Under the pieces are notes generated by a model that did no database searches, was not told the origin of the DNA, and saw only the letters and a program-made list of their open reading frames with translations. The position numbers and the translations under genes are program-made. A DNA stretch of 64,000 nucleotides, from NCBI GenBank assembly GCA_944389215.1, contig CALXLN010000009.1:1-64000 (forward strand), given 5' to 3'. Of this stretch, positions 55,796-64,000 are shown piece after piece (position 1 is the first letter of the stretch; each line of letters starts with the position of its first letter). The stretch is from an uncultured Opitutales bacterium (GTDB lineage: Bacteria > Verrucomicrobiota > Verrucomicrobiia > Opitutales > Intestinicryptomonadaceae).

Positions 55796-56752
55796 TTAAG
55801 CCTCCGACGCTTCAGCCGCAGGCTTTTCCGCAGGAGCTGCCGGAGCCGAAGCGGGAGCCGCGGGAGCTGCCGCCTTATTTGAAATAGGCGAAGCCATTTC
55901 TAAAAGGTCTCCAATTTCAATTGTTTCCGGTATGCCCATATTGCGATTGATAAGGCCTACTGAAACTTCGTCGGCAACCTCCATCATCAATATTTCAGAA
56001 ACAACTTTGCCTTCGCGCTTCAATATTATTTTTTGGTCCGGCTTTACTCCGTTCTTTTTGCCGCGATTTATAGAAACCATCGCATTCTTCTGGTCAACCG
56101 TAAGAACGGTGGCAATGTCGCCTGTGGGAATGTATGGAGTTTTCACTATCGTCCTCTTGACTTTGTTGCCGTTGTCGTCAGTTTCGATAACTTCAACAAT
56201 CTCGGACATATCCAAAATCTTAAGTTTTTCTTTTGCGGCGGCAAGCTCGCTATCCTTGGCTTTTAGCTGGGATTCAAGAGTTGAAACTCTTTCTTTCAAA
56301 CCGTCGGATTCGTTGTTTTGTGTAACAAGAGTCTTGGAAGCGACAATTTCGCGCTTGAGAGTCTCAATGAGAGTATCTTTTTCTGCTATCTGTTTCTTAG
56401 ATGTAGACAACGACGAATTTAAATTGCGGATTTCAGCGTTCTTCTTGACTAAATCAGAGTTTGCCTGCACATTCTTTGCGCGCTCCGATTCCAATTCAGA
56501 ATTCATGCTGTTGTTGCGCTGTTCAAGAGTGCTCACGCGACCTTCAAACGCCTTGATTTTCTCGGCCATTTGAGCCTTTTCTTTAAGGATTGAGGGTACT
56601 TTTGCGGCACGAGCTTCCAAGGATTCGCCAGCAATGTCTTTTAGGTGGCCTTCCGCGGAGCTGATTTTGCCTCTCGTATCCATCCAAGCGTAAACGCAGA
56701 ACGCCGCAGCAAGAATGGCTACTATTTTAAGTGTTAGGGATACTGCTTTCAT
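55796..56752 (-). CDS. Membrane-anchored coiled-coil envelope protein
   Basis: The 318-residue protein has an N-terminal membrane helix (LTLKIVAILAAAFCVYAW), then about 150 residues of coiled coil rich in E, K, S and L. Next comes a compact beta domain (GDIATVLTVDQKNAMVSINR, GKKNGVKPDQKIILK) and an Ala/Pro-rich tail. The beta part recalls FlgT-C-like barrels of envelope proteins (alternating V-x-I-N-x-G, GVKPG-type turn, ending ...EIGDLLE). Function unknown. It lies seven bases downstream of pgi. Confidence 0.75.
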   Translation of the reverse strand: MKAVSLTLKIVAILAAAFCVYAWMDTRGKISSAEGHLKDIAGESLEARAAKVPSILKEKAQMAEKIKAFEGRVSTLEQRNNSMNSELESERAKNVQANSDLVKKNAEIRNLNSSLSTSKKQIAEKDTLIETLKREIVASKTLVTQNNESDGLKERVSTLESQLKAKDSELAAAKEKLKILDMSEIVEVIETDDNGNKVKRTIVKTPYIPTGDIATVLTVDQKNAMVSINRGKKNGVKPDQKIILKREGKVVSEILMMEVADEVSVGLINRNMGIPETIEIGDLLEMASPISNKAAAPAAPASAPAAPAEKPAAEASEA

Positions 56753-56759
56753 TTTTTAT

Positions 56760-58334
56760 TTATTTTGCTATTATAAATTTTTTATCAAAGCCGTTACCGG
56801 AGGAAACTTTGATTCCTCTTTGTGGATTAGATGCAAGATGTATTAATAGCTTAAATATTATTTCTTTCTCATTTTCAAGCTTTATTTCACTTGCAATTTC
56901 ATCGACAGTCATTTCTTTGCCTGAAGACTCCAACGCCGCTATTATTTTCGCCTTTGTTGCGAGTATGGAACTTGCGGCTTTCTTGCCCGCTTCAACGCCC
57001 GGCTGGTGGTAGGCGTTTATGTTAACAAGACTTGCGTAAAAGCCTACAGTTCTGTCATATAGGGCAATCAGCATCCCTATGGAAGACGGCGAGCAGTCTT
57101 TTACCGTAATTGTTATATTGTCGCGTTTTTTTGCGGAAATAGCCTCGCGGGTGCCGAGCAAAAACGCCTGCAAATAATCTCCGCTAGTCTGCCCCGCTTC
57201 AACTTCCGGGCTCTCGCCCTTGCGGTCGGAAAGCACTTCTATAAAAGTTATAAAATAATTATTTATTCCGTCGCGCAGCTGCTGGACGTACGCGTGCTGG
57301 TCTGTGGAGCCTTTATTGCCGTAAACGGAAATTCCCTGCTCAACTTTATTGCCGTTGAGATCCAACTCTTTACCCAGCGATTCCATTATCAGCTGCTGCA
57401 AGTAGCGCGAGAACAGCAAAAGCCTGTCTTTGTACGGCAAAATGACCATATCTTTTAGCCCCTTGCCTCCGGTGCATTTATACCACATCAGCGCCAGAAG
57501 AGCCGCAGGGTTGCGCATTGTATTCTGGTTGCGGGTCGCCGCGTCCATAGCGGCAGCCCCCGCCGACATAGCGTCAATATCTATTCCCTGCAATGCCGCG
57601 GGCAACAGGCCGACAGCGGCAAATTCACTAGTTCTGCCGCCTACCCAATCCCACATCGGGAAGAACTCTAAATATCCCTTTTCTTTTGCAAAGTTGTAGA
57701 GTTTGCTGCCTACGCCGGTCGTAACGACAGCATGTTTCGAGAAATCCAAACCGGCCTTCTGCCAACGCGAAATGGATTCCATCATAGCGTTGCGTGGTTC
57801 GGGAGTTCCGCCGGATTTCGATGCAATCACGGCGAGAGTTTTTCCGAGTTTGCCGTCAAGTTTGTCGAACACCAAATCGAATCCGTCCGGATCGGTGTTG
57901 TCTAGGAAGAACACTTTCATCTTGTCGGATTTCGGATCGGACAGGGCTTCGCTGACAAACTGCGGCCCCAAGGCTGATCCGCCTATGCCTATGCACAAGA
58001 CATATTCAAATTTTCCGTCTGCGCCCTTTAATTGACCGTCGTGCACTTTTTTTGCAAAGTCTTTTATTTTTGCAACAGTTTCCTTTATCTCGCCCTTTAT
58101 TTCCGGAGTTGGCGCGAGCTCGGGAGTGCGCAGCCAATAGTGCCCGACCATTCGATTTTCGTCGGGATTGGCTATTGCCCCGCCTTCAAGAGCAGCCATT
58201 GCGGCGAAAGCTTCCCGCATTTTGCCTTCCATAGAAGCCAAATAAGCATCGTCGAAATCGACTCTGCTAACATCCATACCGAATCCAAGGTTGTCCAAAC
58301 CAAGGAAATATTTTTTATAGCGTTCCCAAGACAT
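56760..58334 (-). CDS. pgi: Glucose-6-phosphate isomerase
   Basis: The enzyme interconverts glucose 6-phosphate and fructose 6-phosphate. The 524-residue protein shows [53 protein letters not shown] and [15 protein letters not shown], with conserved Glu, His and Lys positions. The extra C-terminal part (about 80 residues with [12 protein letters not shown]) is longer than in E. coli-like short forms. With PPi-PFK it feeds hexoses into glycolysis. First gene of a three-gene unit. Confidence 0.95.
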   Translation of the reverse strand: MSWERYKKYFLGLDNLGFGMDVSRVDFDDAYLASMEGKMREAFAAMAALEGGAIANPDENRMVGHYWLRTPELAPTPEIKGEIKETVAKIKDFAKKVHDGQLKGADGKFEYVLCIGIGGSALGPQFVSEALSDPKSDKMKVFFLDNTDPDGFDLVFDKLDGKLGKTLAVIASKSGGTPEPRNAMMESISRWQKAGLDFSKHAVVTTGVGSKLYNFAKEKGYLEFFPMWDWVGGRTSEFAAVGLLPAALQGIDIDAMSAGAAAMDAATRNQNTMRNPAALLALMWYKCTGGKGLKDMVILPYKDRLLLFSRYLQQLIMESLGKELDLNGNKVEQGISVYGNKGSTDQHAYVQQLRDGINNYFITFIEVLSDRKGESPEVEAGQTSGDYLQAFLLGTREAISAKKRDNITITVKDCSPSSIGMLIALYDRTVGFYASLVNINAYHQPGVEAGKKAASSILATKAKIIAALESSGKEMTVDEIASEIKLENEKEIIFKLLIHLASNPQRGIKVSSGNGFDKKFIIAK

Positions 58335-58864
58335 AATAAATATCGGAAAGATTAAGAGGGGGTTTTACTTTGTCAAAATAAAAAAAGCGGGAAAGTCTTG
58401 TAAAGAAACAAGGAAATAAGCCGGAACAAAGGATTATTTTTATTCGAAAATCGATTTATCCTCCCCATAGAAAAAATAAAATAAAACTCCCGGCAAGCAT
58501 CGCCGCATTATTTGGCGGTAAAATAAAAAATCACATCAAAAAAAGCCCACGCACACGCGCAACGCCTGCACTCTCCATTCCGGCGGGTTTCAAACAACAA
58601 CCGCCCATTGGAAAAAGCGCCCGTCAACTCTTAATAACTTATCTCCCCTGGCAAGGCGCCAAATGAACAAAAGCTGGCGCATTTGAAGCATTCTCATTTT
58701 TAACGCAAATTATCAAAGCCGGCATTGCGCGCGCAAAGAAAACCCCACTTGCGGCGATACCGCAAAAAATTTTAAATGCGCCCGCGCCAAAAAATTTTTT
58801 TCCCAAAGCCCAAAAATTGCTTTACACAAAAGAAGCCTAAAATAGGGTTTGGCAATTTAAATTT
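58335..58864. other. Divergent intergenic region
   Basis: About 530 bases between the pgi and EamA genes. It contains several A- and T-rich tracts, such as AAAAAATAAAATAAAA around 58472, and should hold both promoters. No gene, RNA or long repeat was recognised. Confidence 0.4.
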
Positions 58865-59773
58865 ATGGAGAAACTCGTCGGAATAATCCTCGGAATAATC
58901 TCCGCTGTCGCATACGGGACGAATCCCCTTTTCGGGGTAAAGCTGCTGCGAGATGGAGTAAGCGTCGACGCAATGCTCTTTTGGAGATTTGCGGGCGCCG
59001 CCTTGCTGCTGGCGCCCGCAGCCTACTGCGCCGCGGGCAATTTAAAAATATCAGCAAGGGACATTCCCGCTCTAGCAACGCTCGGAGCGCTTTTTGCGGT
59101 ATCGGCGCATTCGCTCTTTGCGGCATTTGAAATTATTCCCGCGGGAATAGCGTCTACTATGCTTTTTTTGTATCCGGTTTTTGTTGCGCTTATAATGTCG
59201 ATTTTTTTTGGTGAAAAACCAAAAGCCACTACAATTATCGCAATAATTATGTCTCTGGCGGGTGTGGCGTTTCTTTACGCCGACGACGCAAATTTTGAAG
59301 GCTTAAATATAAAAGGCGCGCTTTTGGTAATAATATCAGCACTAACATACGCTTTTTACATTGTAATCGTAAAAGTATCGCGCGTATCTGCAATGGACGG
59401 GGTAAAACTCGCATTTTACGCAATCGTATTTGCGGCCTTCGCTGCTTTCGCAAAGTGCGCGCTAGACGGAAATTTATCGCTTCCACAAAACTCATTTGAA
59501 ACTCTGAACGCTTTTGGACTTGTAGTTTTTCCCACCGCGCTTTCAATTGTTGCAATATCCTACTCTATAAAGTATGCAGGCGCCACAATCGCCGCATTGC
59601 TGGGAGCGTTCGAGCCTGTAACCGCCGTATCGATAAGCTCCGCCCTTCTCGGCGAAAAGTTTTCATTGTACATAGGAATCGGAATAGCCCTAATCCTGTC
59701 CGCAACAATTATTATAACCCTATCGGCGTCGCAGTCGGCATTTCGCCGCGGCATGCAAAAAAATTCTGCGTAA
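58865..59773 (+). CDS. EamA/DMT-superfamily transporter
   Basis: The 302-residue protein consists of two five-helix EamA repeats, ten membrane helices in all (for example IILGIISAVAYGTNPLFG, IASTMLFLYPVFVALIMS, ATIAALLGAFEPVTAVSISS). The second repeat has the usual 'EPV' turn. DMT proteins export or import amino acids, nucleotides or other metabolites; specificity cannot be told. It stands 41 bases before a GDSL hydrolase gene on the same strand. Confidence 0.9.
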   Translation: MEKLVGIILGIISAVAYGTNPLFGVKLLRDGVSVDAMLFWRFAGAALLLAPAAYCAAGNLKISARDIPALATLGALFAVSAHSLFAAFEIIPAGIASTMLFLYPVFVALIMSIFFGEKPKATTIIAIIMSLAGVAFLYADDANFEGLNIKGALLVIISALTYAFYIVIVKVSRVSAMDGVKLAFYAIVFAAFAAFAKCALDGNLSLPQNSFETLNAFGLVVFPTALSIVAISYSIKYAGATIAALLGAFEPVTAVSISSALLGEKFSLYIGIGIALILSATIIITLSASQSAFRRGMQKNSA

Positions 59774-59814
59774 TGCCTTGAACGCGCGCAAAAAAATTTT
59801 ATTTTGGCAATATC

Positions 59815-60480
59815 ATGAAAAAATTATTTGTCTCATTATTTATAGCAGCAATTTCAACTTTGTGCGCACTCTCCGCCGATTGGGCAAACTTTGCGCGCTA
59901 CGAACAAGCCAACAAGTCTGCGCCAAAAAACCCCCAAGCCGTGTTGCTGGGAGACTCTATAACCGACAACTGGGCTCGCATGCACGGAGATTTTTTTGAA
60001 AAGAACAATCTGGTCGGGCGCGGAATCAGCGGGCAGGTAACATCGCAGATGCTGGTGCGCATGCGCCGCGACGTGCTTGACCTGAATCCGAAATTCGTCG
60101 CGATTCTGGCAGGAACCAACGACATCGCAAAGAACAACGGCGACATAAGCATAGAAAACATATACGGAAATATCGTATCCATTGCCGAAATCGCAAAACT
60201 GCACGGAATAAAAGTCGCCATATGCTCCGTTCTCCCGGTATACCAGTATCCTTGGCGCAAAGAGATTTCAGAGCCTGCAGAGCAAATAAAGAAGCTCAAT
60301 GCGATGCTGAAAAAATATGCCGCTGAAAACGGCTGCATATACGTTGACTACCACTCCGCAATGGCAGACGCAAGGGGCGGGCTTCCGGAAAGCCTCGCAA
60401 AAGACGGAGTCCATCCGACATTGGAAGGCTACGCTATTATGGAAAAAATACTTCTGAAAACCTTCTCGGAAAACAAATAG
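59815..60480 (+). CDS. Exported GDSL/SGNH-type esterase
   Basis: The 221-residue protein starts with a signal peptide (LFVSLFIAAISTLCALSA). The four SGNH blocks are complete: VLLGDSITDNW (Ser), VGRGISGQVT (Gly), LAGTNDIAKN (Asn) and DGVHPTLEGY (Asp-His). It resembles the platelet-activating-factor-acetylhydrolase-like exported esterases of gut bacteria that deacylate glycans. It follows the EamA transporter by 41 bases and is followed by a terminator. Confidence 0.88.
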   Translation: MKKLFVSLFIAAISTLCALSADWANFARYEQANKSAPKNPQAVLLGDSITDNWARMHGDFFEKNNLVGRGISGQVTSQMLVRMRRDVLDLNPKFVAILAGTNDIAKNNGDISIENIYGNIVSIAEIAKLHGIKVAICSVLPVYQYPWRKEISEPAEQIKKLNAMLKKYAAENGCIYVDYHSAMADARGGLPESLAKDGVHPTLEGYAIMEKILLKTFSENK

Positions 60481-60549
60481 TAAAATTCTAATCCACAAGC
60501 GAAATTCGCGAAAATACCAGAATGCCGCGAAACTTTTTGGCGGCGGATG

Positions 60550-60582
60550 AACGGGAGTTTTTAGTCGCTCCCGTTTTTTTTT
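60550..60582 (+). terminator. Intrinsic terminator after the GDSL gene
   Basis: AACGGGAG pairs with CTCCCGTT around a 10-base loop and is followed by T8. Confidence 0.85.
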
Positions 60583-60816
60583 ATGTATTTTTTGCCTTGG
60601 CGGCAAACAAAGCGGAGTAAAACATTTCAGCTATCCCCCAGCCAAAGAAAAGGCTATAGCAACTATCTTTCCGCGCGGATTCTAAAATAAACCGCAATAA
60701 TCCGATAAGGATATACTCTCCGCCCACTAGGCGAAAAAATCTCCAAAGACATCGCTAAAAAAAAAGAATGCGTAAAATTTCTGCTTTCAACCAATAGAAA
60801 ATGCAACCGAAAAATC
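60583..60816. other. Intergenic region, nothing recognised
   Basis: About 230 bases between the GDSL terminator and the duplicated araC fragment. No gene. Confidence 0.35.
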
Positions 60817-60919
60817 TTCTACCGCAATGAAGCCCGCGCGCTCTTCGGGGGTTTTGCCGCAATGCGACTTGAATGCCTTCGAGAAAGTATATGCGTCGGC
60901 GTAGCCTATCTTGCGGGCT
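60817..60919 (-). pseudogene. Duplicated 3' fragment of the adjacent AraC-type gene
   Basis: This 103-base segment is about 93 percent identical to 60992-61093, the 3' end of the araC-type gene, including the second helix-turn-helix (IGYADAYTFSKAFKSH). It carries a one-base insertion (CGGGGG against CGGAG) that changes the reading frame of the last residues, so it would end KTPEERAGFIAVEDF instead of KTPKSARASLR. It has no 5' part and is a gene relic or an alternative tail. Confidence 0.85.
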
Positions 60920-60992
60920 GCCTCTAGAAAAACTTCATTTCCGGAAAAAAACTTAGCTCAAGAAAAAACAACTTACTTATCCACGTACATTT

Positions 60993-61916
60993 CTACCGCA
61001 ACGAAGCCCGCGCGCTCTTCGGAGTTTTGCCGTAATGCGACTTGAATGCTTTCGAGAAAGTATATGCGTCGGCGTAGCCTATCTTGCGGGCTATTTCCGC
61101 AAAACGCGCGCCGCGCGCCATCATGCCTAGAGCCGCTTCCATCCGAGCCGTTAAAAGTATTTTAAAGAAAGTTGCCGAATAGCGCTCTAGGCACATCTTG
61201 TTGAATTTTGCCGCGGATACCCCAAGCAACTTTGAAATCTCCGCCGCTCGCCAATTTTTCAAAGGCTTTGCGCGGACATCGGAGATTATTTTGTCGACAG
61301 CCGAACTATTCAGACGCGTTCCGGCAAAAATATCATCCCTCAAAAGTTTCAATATTCTGTCTGCGCCCAACTCCATGGTAAGAAGATTCGGGCGCGGCAA
61401 ATAAACCTCTTTCAAATAATTTTCCGCGGCTATGGCAAGCTCGCGTATATTCTTTGATTCGCGCACGAAAACTTCGCCGCCAAGAGCCCTATCAATAAGC
61501 GCCGACGGCTCCAGATGGAACCAAAAGACCCGCCAACCTGCAGAATCCGACGAAAACTCGTACGAGCATCCTGCAGGAGCGGCAAAAATAGAACCGCCGC
61601 CTATCTTTATTCCCCTTCGCTCAATCCGCAGCGTCGCGCTTCCATCGAGCGTATATATTATTAAGTGAAATGGCGCCCCGCTCCTGGATTGATAGTATCC
61701 GCCCTTGTGCCCGGTGAACGCCGCGGCGGAAATTCCGCGCCGCGCAAGCGAATCAATCTCCAAATTAGCCGGGGCGGTAACTATGGTTTTGCGGTTGCGG
61801 GTATTTATGTCTCCAGTAGGCAGAAACGGGGCGGTGATGTAGCGTTCGGTGCTCGACGACGGCCAAAGCTGCAATTCGCCGTCGGTCTTTTTATCCCATA
61901 CGTATCTTGTCGCCAT
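60993..61916 (-). CDS. AraC-family transcriptional regulator
   Basis: The 307-residue protein has an N-terminal cupin-like sensor domain (FHLIIYTLDGSATLRIER, IFAAPAGCSYEFSSD) and two C-terminal helix-turn-helix motifs (WRAAEISKLLGVSAAKFNK; FAEIARKIGYADAYTFSKAF) with HYGKTP. AraC proteins of this size usually respond to sugars. It diverges from a SIS-ROK-MFS gene set (137 bases between starts) and is the likely activator of it. The 3' end is duplicated just downstream. Confidence 0.92.
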   Translation of the reverse strand: MATRYVWDKKTDGELQLWPSSSTERYITAPFLPTGDINTRNRKTIVTAPANLEIDSLARRGISAAAFTGHKGGYYQSRSGAPFHLIIYTLDGSATLRIERRGIKIGGGSIFAAPAGCSYEFSSDSAGWRVFWFHLEPSALIDRALGGEVFVRESKNIRELAIAAENYLKEVYLPRPNLLTMELGADRILKLLRDDIFAGTRLNSSAVDKIISDVRAKPLKNWRAAEISKLLGVSAAKFNKMCLERYSATFFKILLTARMEAALGMMARGARFAEIARKIGYADAYTFSKAFKSHYGKTPKSARASLR

Positions 61917-61936
61917 ATAAATTTAGAATAATATAA
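61907..61936 (+). promoter_or_regulatory. Possible promoter of the SIS-ROK-MFS operon
   Basis: TTGTCG at 61907 and a perfect TATAAT at 61931 are separated by 18 bases. The site lies 118 bases before the SIS gene start, just inside the 5' end of the divergent araC-type gene. It is predicted by pattern only. Confidence 0.35.
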
Positions 61937-62053
61937 TTTCCGCGGATATTTCAAGCGCGGAAATAAATGCGCAAAAAAAATGTCATTTATTTTCTTTGCC
62001 CCAAACTTTCAGCGGTAATAAAGTATTGGAACTTAAAAGAGCGATTTTGCTTT

Positions 62054-62620
62054 ATGAAAACCGATCCCCTGAAAAATATAGACGAACTGGTTCAAACTCT
62101 GCAGTCATTAAAAAAGCTTTCCGCGCAGATATGCGGCGCCGCCCAGTTGTGCGCCAAGCGCATATCCGAAGGCAGCTCGATATTCTCCTGCGGGAACGGC
62201 GGAAGCGCAGCCGACGCAATGCACTTTGCAGAGGAACTCTCCGGCAGGTATAAGCACGATAGGCGCGCGCTCCCAGGAATCTGCCTAAATTCCGACTCCT
62301 GCGCCTTGACCTGCATAGCCAACGATTTCGGATATGAACGCGTTTTTGCGCGCCAGCTCGAAGCCTTTGCAAAAGCCGGAGACGTTCTAGTGCTGTTTTC
62401 GTCGAGCGGGAATTCGCCCAATCTAGTTGCGGCGTTGGAAACCGCCAAACGTCTCGGCGTTTATACTGTAATGCTTTGCGGCAAAGACGGAGGAAAGTGC
62501 GCAGGTCTTGCGGATGCGGAAATCATCGTACCTTCGCAAAACGGCGCGCGCGTCCAAGAGGCGCACTCGGTTTTATTGCATACAATTATAGAGGAAATAG
62601 AAGCCAACATCCAAAAATAA
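62054..62620 (+). CDS. SIS-domain sugar-phosphate isomerase (GmhA/sedoheptulose-7-phosphate isomerase family)
   Basis: From the ATG at 62054 the protein has 188 residues; the open extension to 61967 overlaps the promoter region. It shows the family block FSCGNGGSAADAMHFAEELS, then GRYKHDRRALPGICLN, ANDFGYERVFARQLEA, LFSSSGNSPN and EAHSVLLHTIIEEIE. GmhA isomerises sedoheptulose 7-phosphate for LPS heptose, but the group also includes other SIS isomerases. Next to a ROK kinase and an MFS transporter, a catabolic sugar-phosphate role is at least as likely as heptose synthesis. Confidence 0.87.
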   Translation: MKTDPLKNIDELVQTLQSLKKLSAQICGAAQLCAKRISEGSSIFSCGNGGSAADAMHFAEELSGRYKHDRRALPGICLNSDSCALTCIANDFGYERVFARQLEAFAKAGDVLVLFSSSGNSPNLVAALETAKRLGVYTVMLCGKDGGKCAGLADAEIIVPSQNGARVQEAHSVLLHTIIEEIEANIQK

Positions 62621-62624
62621 ACTT

Positions 62625-63599
62625 ATGAAAAAACTAATCGGCATAGACATAGGCGGGACCAAATGCGCAATAACCCTGGGGACGCTGTCGGGAAGAAATG
62701 AAATCGCAATCAAATCAAAAAAAGGATTTCCGACAATTCCCGGCAATCCGAAAAAAGTAGTCGAATCTTTCTTTAAAAATATCGACGCCGTGCTGCGCGA
62801 AAACGGAATGGCGGAATCGGATATAGACGCAATCGGCGTAAGCTGCGGCGGCCCCCTCGACAGCAAGTCGGGAACCATAATGAATCCGCCCAATCTCGTC
62901 GGCTGGGACAATGTCAAGATAACGGAAATCTTCGAGAAAAAATACAAAGTTCCATGCGGGCTGCAAAACGACGCCAATGCATGCGCTCTTGCTGAATGGA
63001 AATTCGGAGCCGGGAAAGGCTTAAAAAACGTAATTTTTATGACATTCGGAACGGGGCTTGGAGCCGGGCTTATTCTAGACGGAAAACTCTACGCGGGAAC
63101 AAACGACAACGCGGGCGAAGTCGGACATATCAGGCTGTCGGAGTTCGGCCCTGTGGGCTACGGGAAAGCGGGGTCTTTTGAGGGCTTTTGCAGCGGAGGC
63201 GGAATCGCGCAAATAGCGAAGATGAAAGTTGCCGAAAAACTGCAGATGGGCGAAAAGGTCTCTTTCTGCAAGGCACCCGCAGACCTAGACAAGCTGGACG
63301 CAAAAACCGTCGCCGCCGCCGCAGACTCCGGAGACGAACTGGCGCGCGAAATTTACGCCGAAAGCGGAAGAAAGCTAGGCGCGGGACTTGCAATCATAGT
63401 GGACATACTAAACCCGCAGGCTGTGATAATAGGCAGCATATTCGCGCGTTCCCGCAACCTGCTTTGGAAACACGCCCGCGAAGTGTTGGAGCGGGAATCC
63501 CTGCCCCTTGCGCGAAAAGCCTGCAAAATACTGCCTGCAAAACTTGGGGAAAACATAGGCGACTACGCCGCGCTATCCGTGGCCGCATACAAAATTTAA
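62625..63599 (+). CDS. ROK-family sugar kinase
   Basis: The 324-residue protein has the phosphate-1 loop GIDIGGTKCAITLG, CGGPLDSKSG, NPPNLVGW, QNDANACALAEWKFG, FGTGLGAGLILDG and GEVGHIRL. The usual zinc cysteines (CxCGxxGC) are not there: the stretch reads GYGKAGSFEGFCSGGG. ROK kinases phosphorylate glucose, fructose, N-acetylmannosamine and related sugars. It starts four bases after the SIS gene and 21 bases before the transporter gene, so the three form one operon. Confidence 0.9.
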   Translation: MKKLIGIDIGGTKCAITLGTLSGRNEIAIKSKKGFPTIPGNPKKVVESFFKNIDAVLRENGMAESDIDAIGVSCGGPLDSKSGTIMNPPNLVGWDNVKITEIFEKKYKVPCGLQNDANACALAEWKFGAGKGLKNVIFMTFGTGLGAGLILDGKLYAGTNDNAGEVGHIRLSEFGPVGYGKAGSFEGFCSGGGIAQIAKMKVAEKLQMGEKVSFCKAPADLDKLDAKTVAAAADSGDELAREIYAESGRKLGAGLAIIVDILNPQAVIIGSIFARSRNLLWKHAREVLERESLPLARKACKILPAKLGENIGDYAALSVAAYKI

Positions 63600-63620
63600 A
63601 CGCAACAAAGCCGCAAAACA

Positions 63621-64000
63621 ATGAAAAACAAATCTATTCTTACCGCGCTGGTTCCGATAATGTTCGGATTTTTCGTAATGGGGTTCGTTGACATAGTTGG
63701 AATTTCCACAAGCTATGTAAAGGCGGATTTCGGGGGGCAGCTTCCCGAACATTGGTTCGGATTTCTGCCGTCGGTCGTCCTAATATGGTTTTTGGTGCTA
63801 TCAGTACCGACATCGCTGTTGATGAATTCAATCGGCAGAAAAAACACAGTTCTTCTGAGCGTGGCAATAACGTTGGCGGGAATGGCTATTCCGTTTGCCC
63901 ACTACAACTTGTATACATGCCTTGCGGGTTTCGCGCTGCTCGGGATAGGGAACGCAATTTTGCAAGTATCGTTAATGCCGTTGCTGACAAATGTTGTGTC
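63621..64000 (+). CDS. MFS sugar transporter, N-terminal part (runs off the right edge)
   Basis: The frame from the ATG at 63621 is open to the end of the window (126 codons). It begins MKNKSILTALVPIMFGFFVM with four hydrophobic helices (VVLIWFLVLSVPTSLLM; TVLLSVAITLAGMAIPF; CLAGFALLGIGNAILQVSL) and an MNSIGRKNT loop, the MFS G-x-x-x-D/N-R-x-G-R-R-type turn between helices 2 and 3. The layout resembles the FucP-like sugar:H+ symporters. It probably imports the sugar phosphorylated by the ROK kinase. Confidence 0.82.
   Translation, partial: MKNKSILTALVPIMFGFFVMGFVDIVGISTSYVKADFGGQLPEHWFGFLPSVVLIWFLVLSVPTSLLMNSIGRKNTVLLSVAITLAGMAIPFAHYNLYTCLAGFALLGIGNAILQVSLMPLLTNVV

Noticed and set aside
1-64000. 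CRISPR arrays, insertion sequences, rRNA genes
   Set aside because: No regularly spaced repeat-spacer array, transposase or rRNA segment was found; the four large tandem arrays have no unique spacers.

Overview
The window looks like chromosome of a Gram-negative bacterium of the Verrucomicrobiota, most likely Opitutae/Puniceicoccales. That placement is an inference from gene content: a split PntAA/PntAB/PntB transhydrogenase, a family-B DNA polymerase, a pyrophosphate-type phosphofructokinase, many Tat- or lipobox-bearing sugar enzymes, a DUF2961 protein and several exported parallel beta-helix proteins. No rRNA or complete tRNA gene is present, so it cannot be confirmed here. Many starts lack a clear Shine-Dalgarno sequence, and intergenic regions hold private minisatellite-like repeats.

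Left edge (1-2.9 kb). This is an accessory junction: the 5' part of a probable tyrosine-recombinase integrase, the 3' half of a tRNA-Arg(CCU) that I read as an attachment site, a frameshifted GIY-YIG/DUF4357 nuclease gene, and a tannase-like esterase cut short by an 82-87 bp repeat array.

Core block (2.9-31 kb). purC, a Sel1-repeat protein, uvrB, trpS, a membrane/coiled-coil protein with hisF and speA, polB, adk with a YmdB-type phosphoesterase, pntAA-pntAB-pntB, a Dabb protein with cca, grpE-dnaJ, an RNase D-like exonuclease, a PPi-dependent phosphofructokinase, an exported GH28-like protein and aspS.

Middle (31-44 kb). An exported FAD oxidoreductase sits next to a DUF2961 (GH172-type) gene interrupted by an in-frame TGA. 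Then come rpsO-pnp with a strong hairpin between them, and a compact three-gene chemosensory operon (MCP, Cys-motif CheW, CheA with receiver) that resembles Wsp systems but carries a second, His-less Hpt-like domain and has no output gene beside it.

Glycan region (44-54.3 kb). A Tat-type Gfo/Idh oxidoreductase and a Tat-type TIM-barrel isomerase face away from a run of exported enzymes: a small lipoprotein, a GH110-like alpha-1,3-galactosidase lipoprotein, a GH28-like lipoprotein, an SGNH hydrolase and another beta-helix protein that overlaps it. I infer envelope-side breakdown of a decorated glycan, with release of acyl groups.

Right part (54.7-64 kb). rsmG, pgi with an envelope coiled-coil protein and a small lipoprotein, an EamA transporter, a second SGNH hydrolase, and an AraC regulator whose 3' end is partly duplicated. 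The regulator diverges from a SIS isomerase, a ROK kinase and an MFS transporter that runs off the end. The last cluster looks like uptake and phosphorylation of a sugar released by enzymes of the kind encoded elsewhere in the window.
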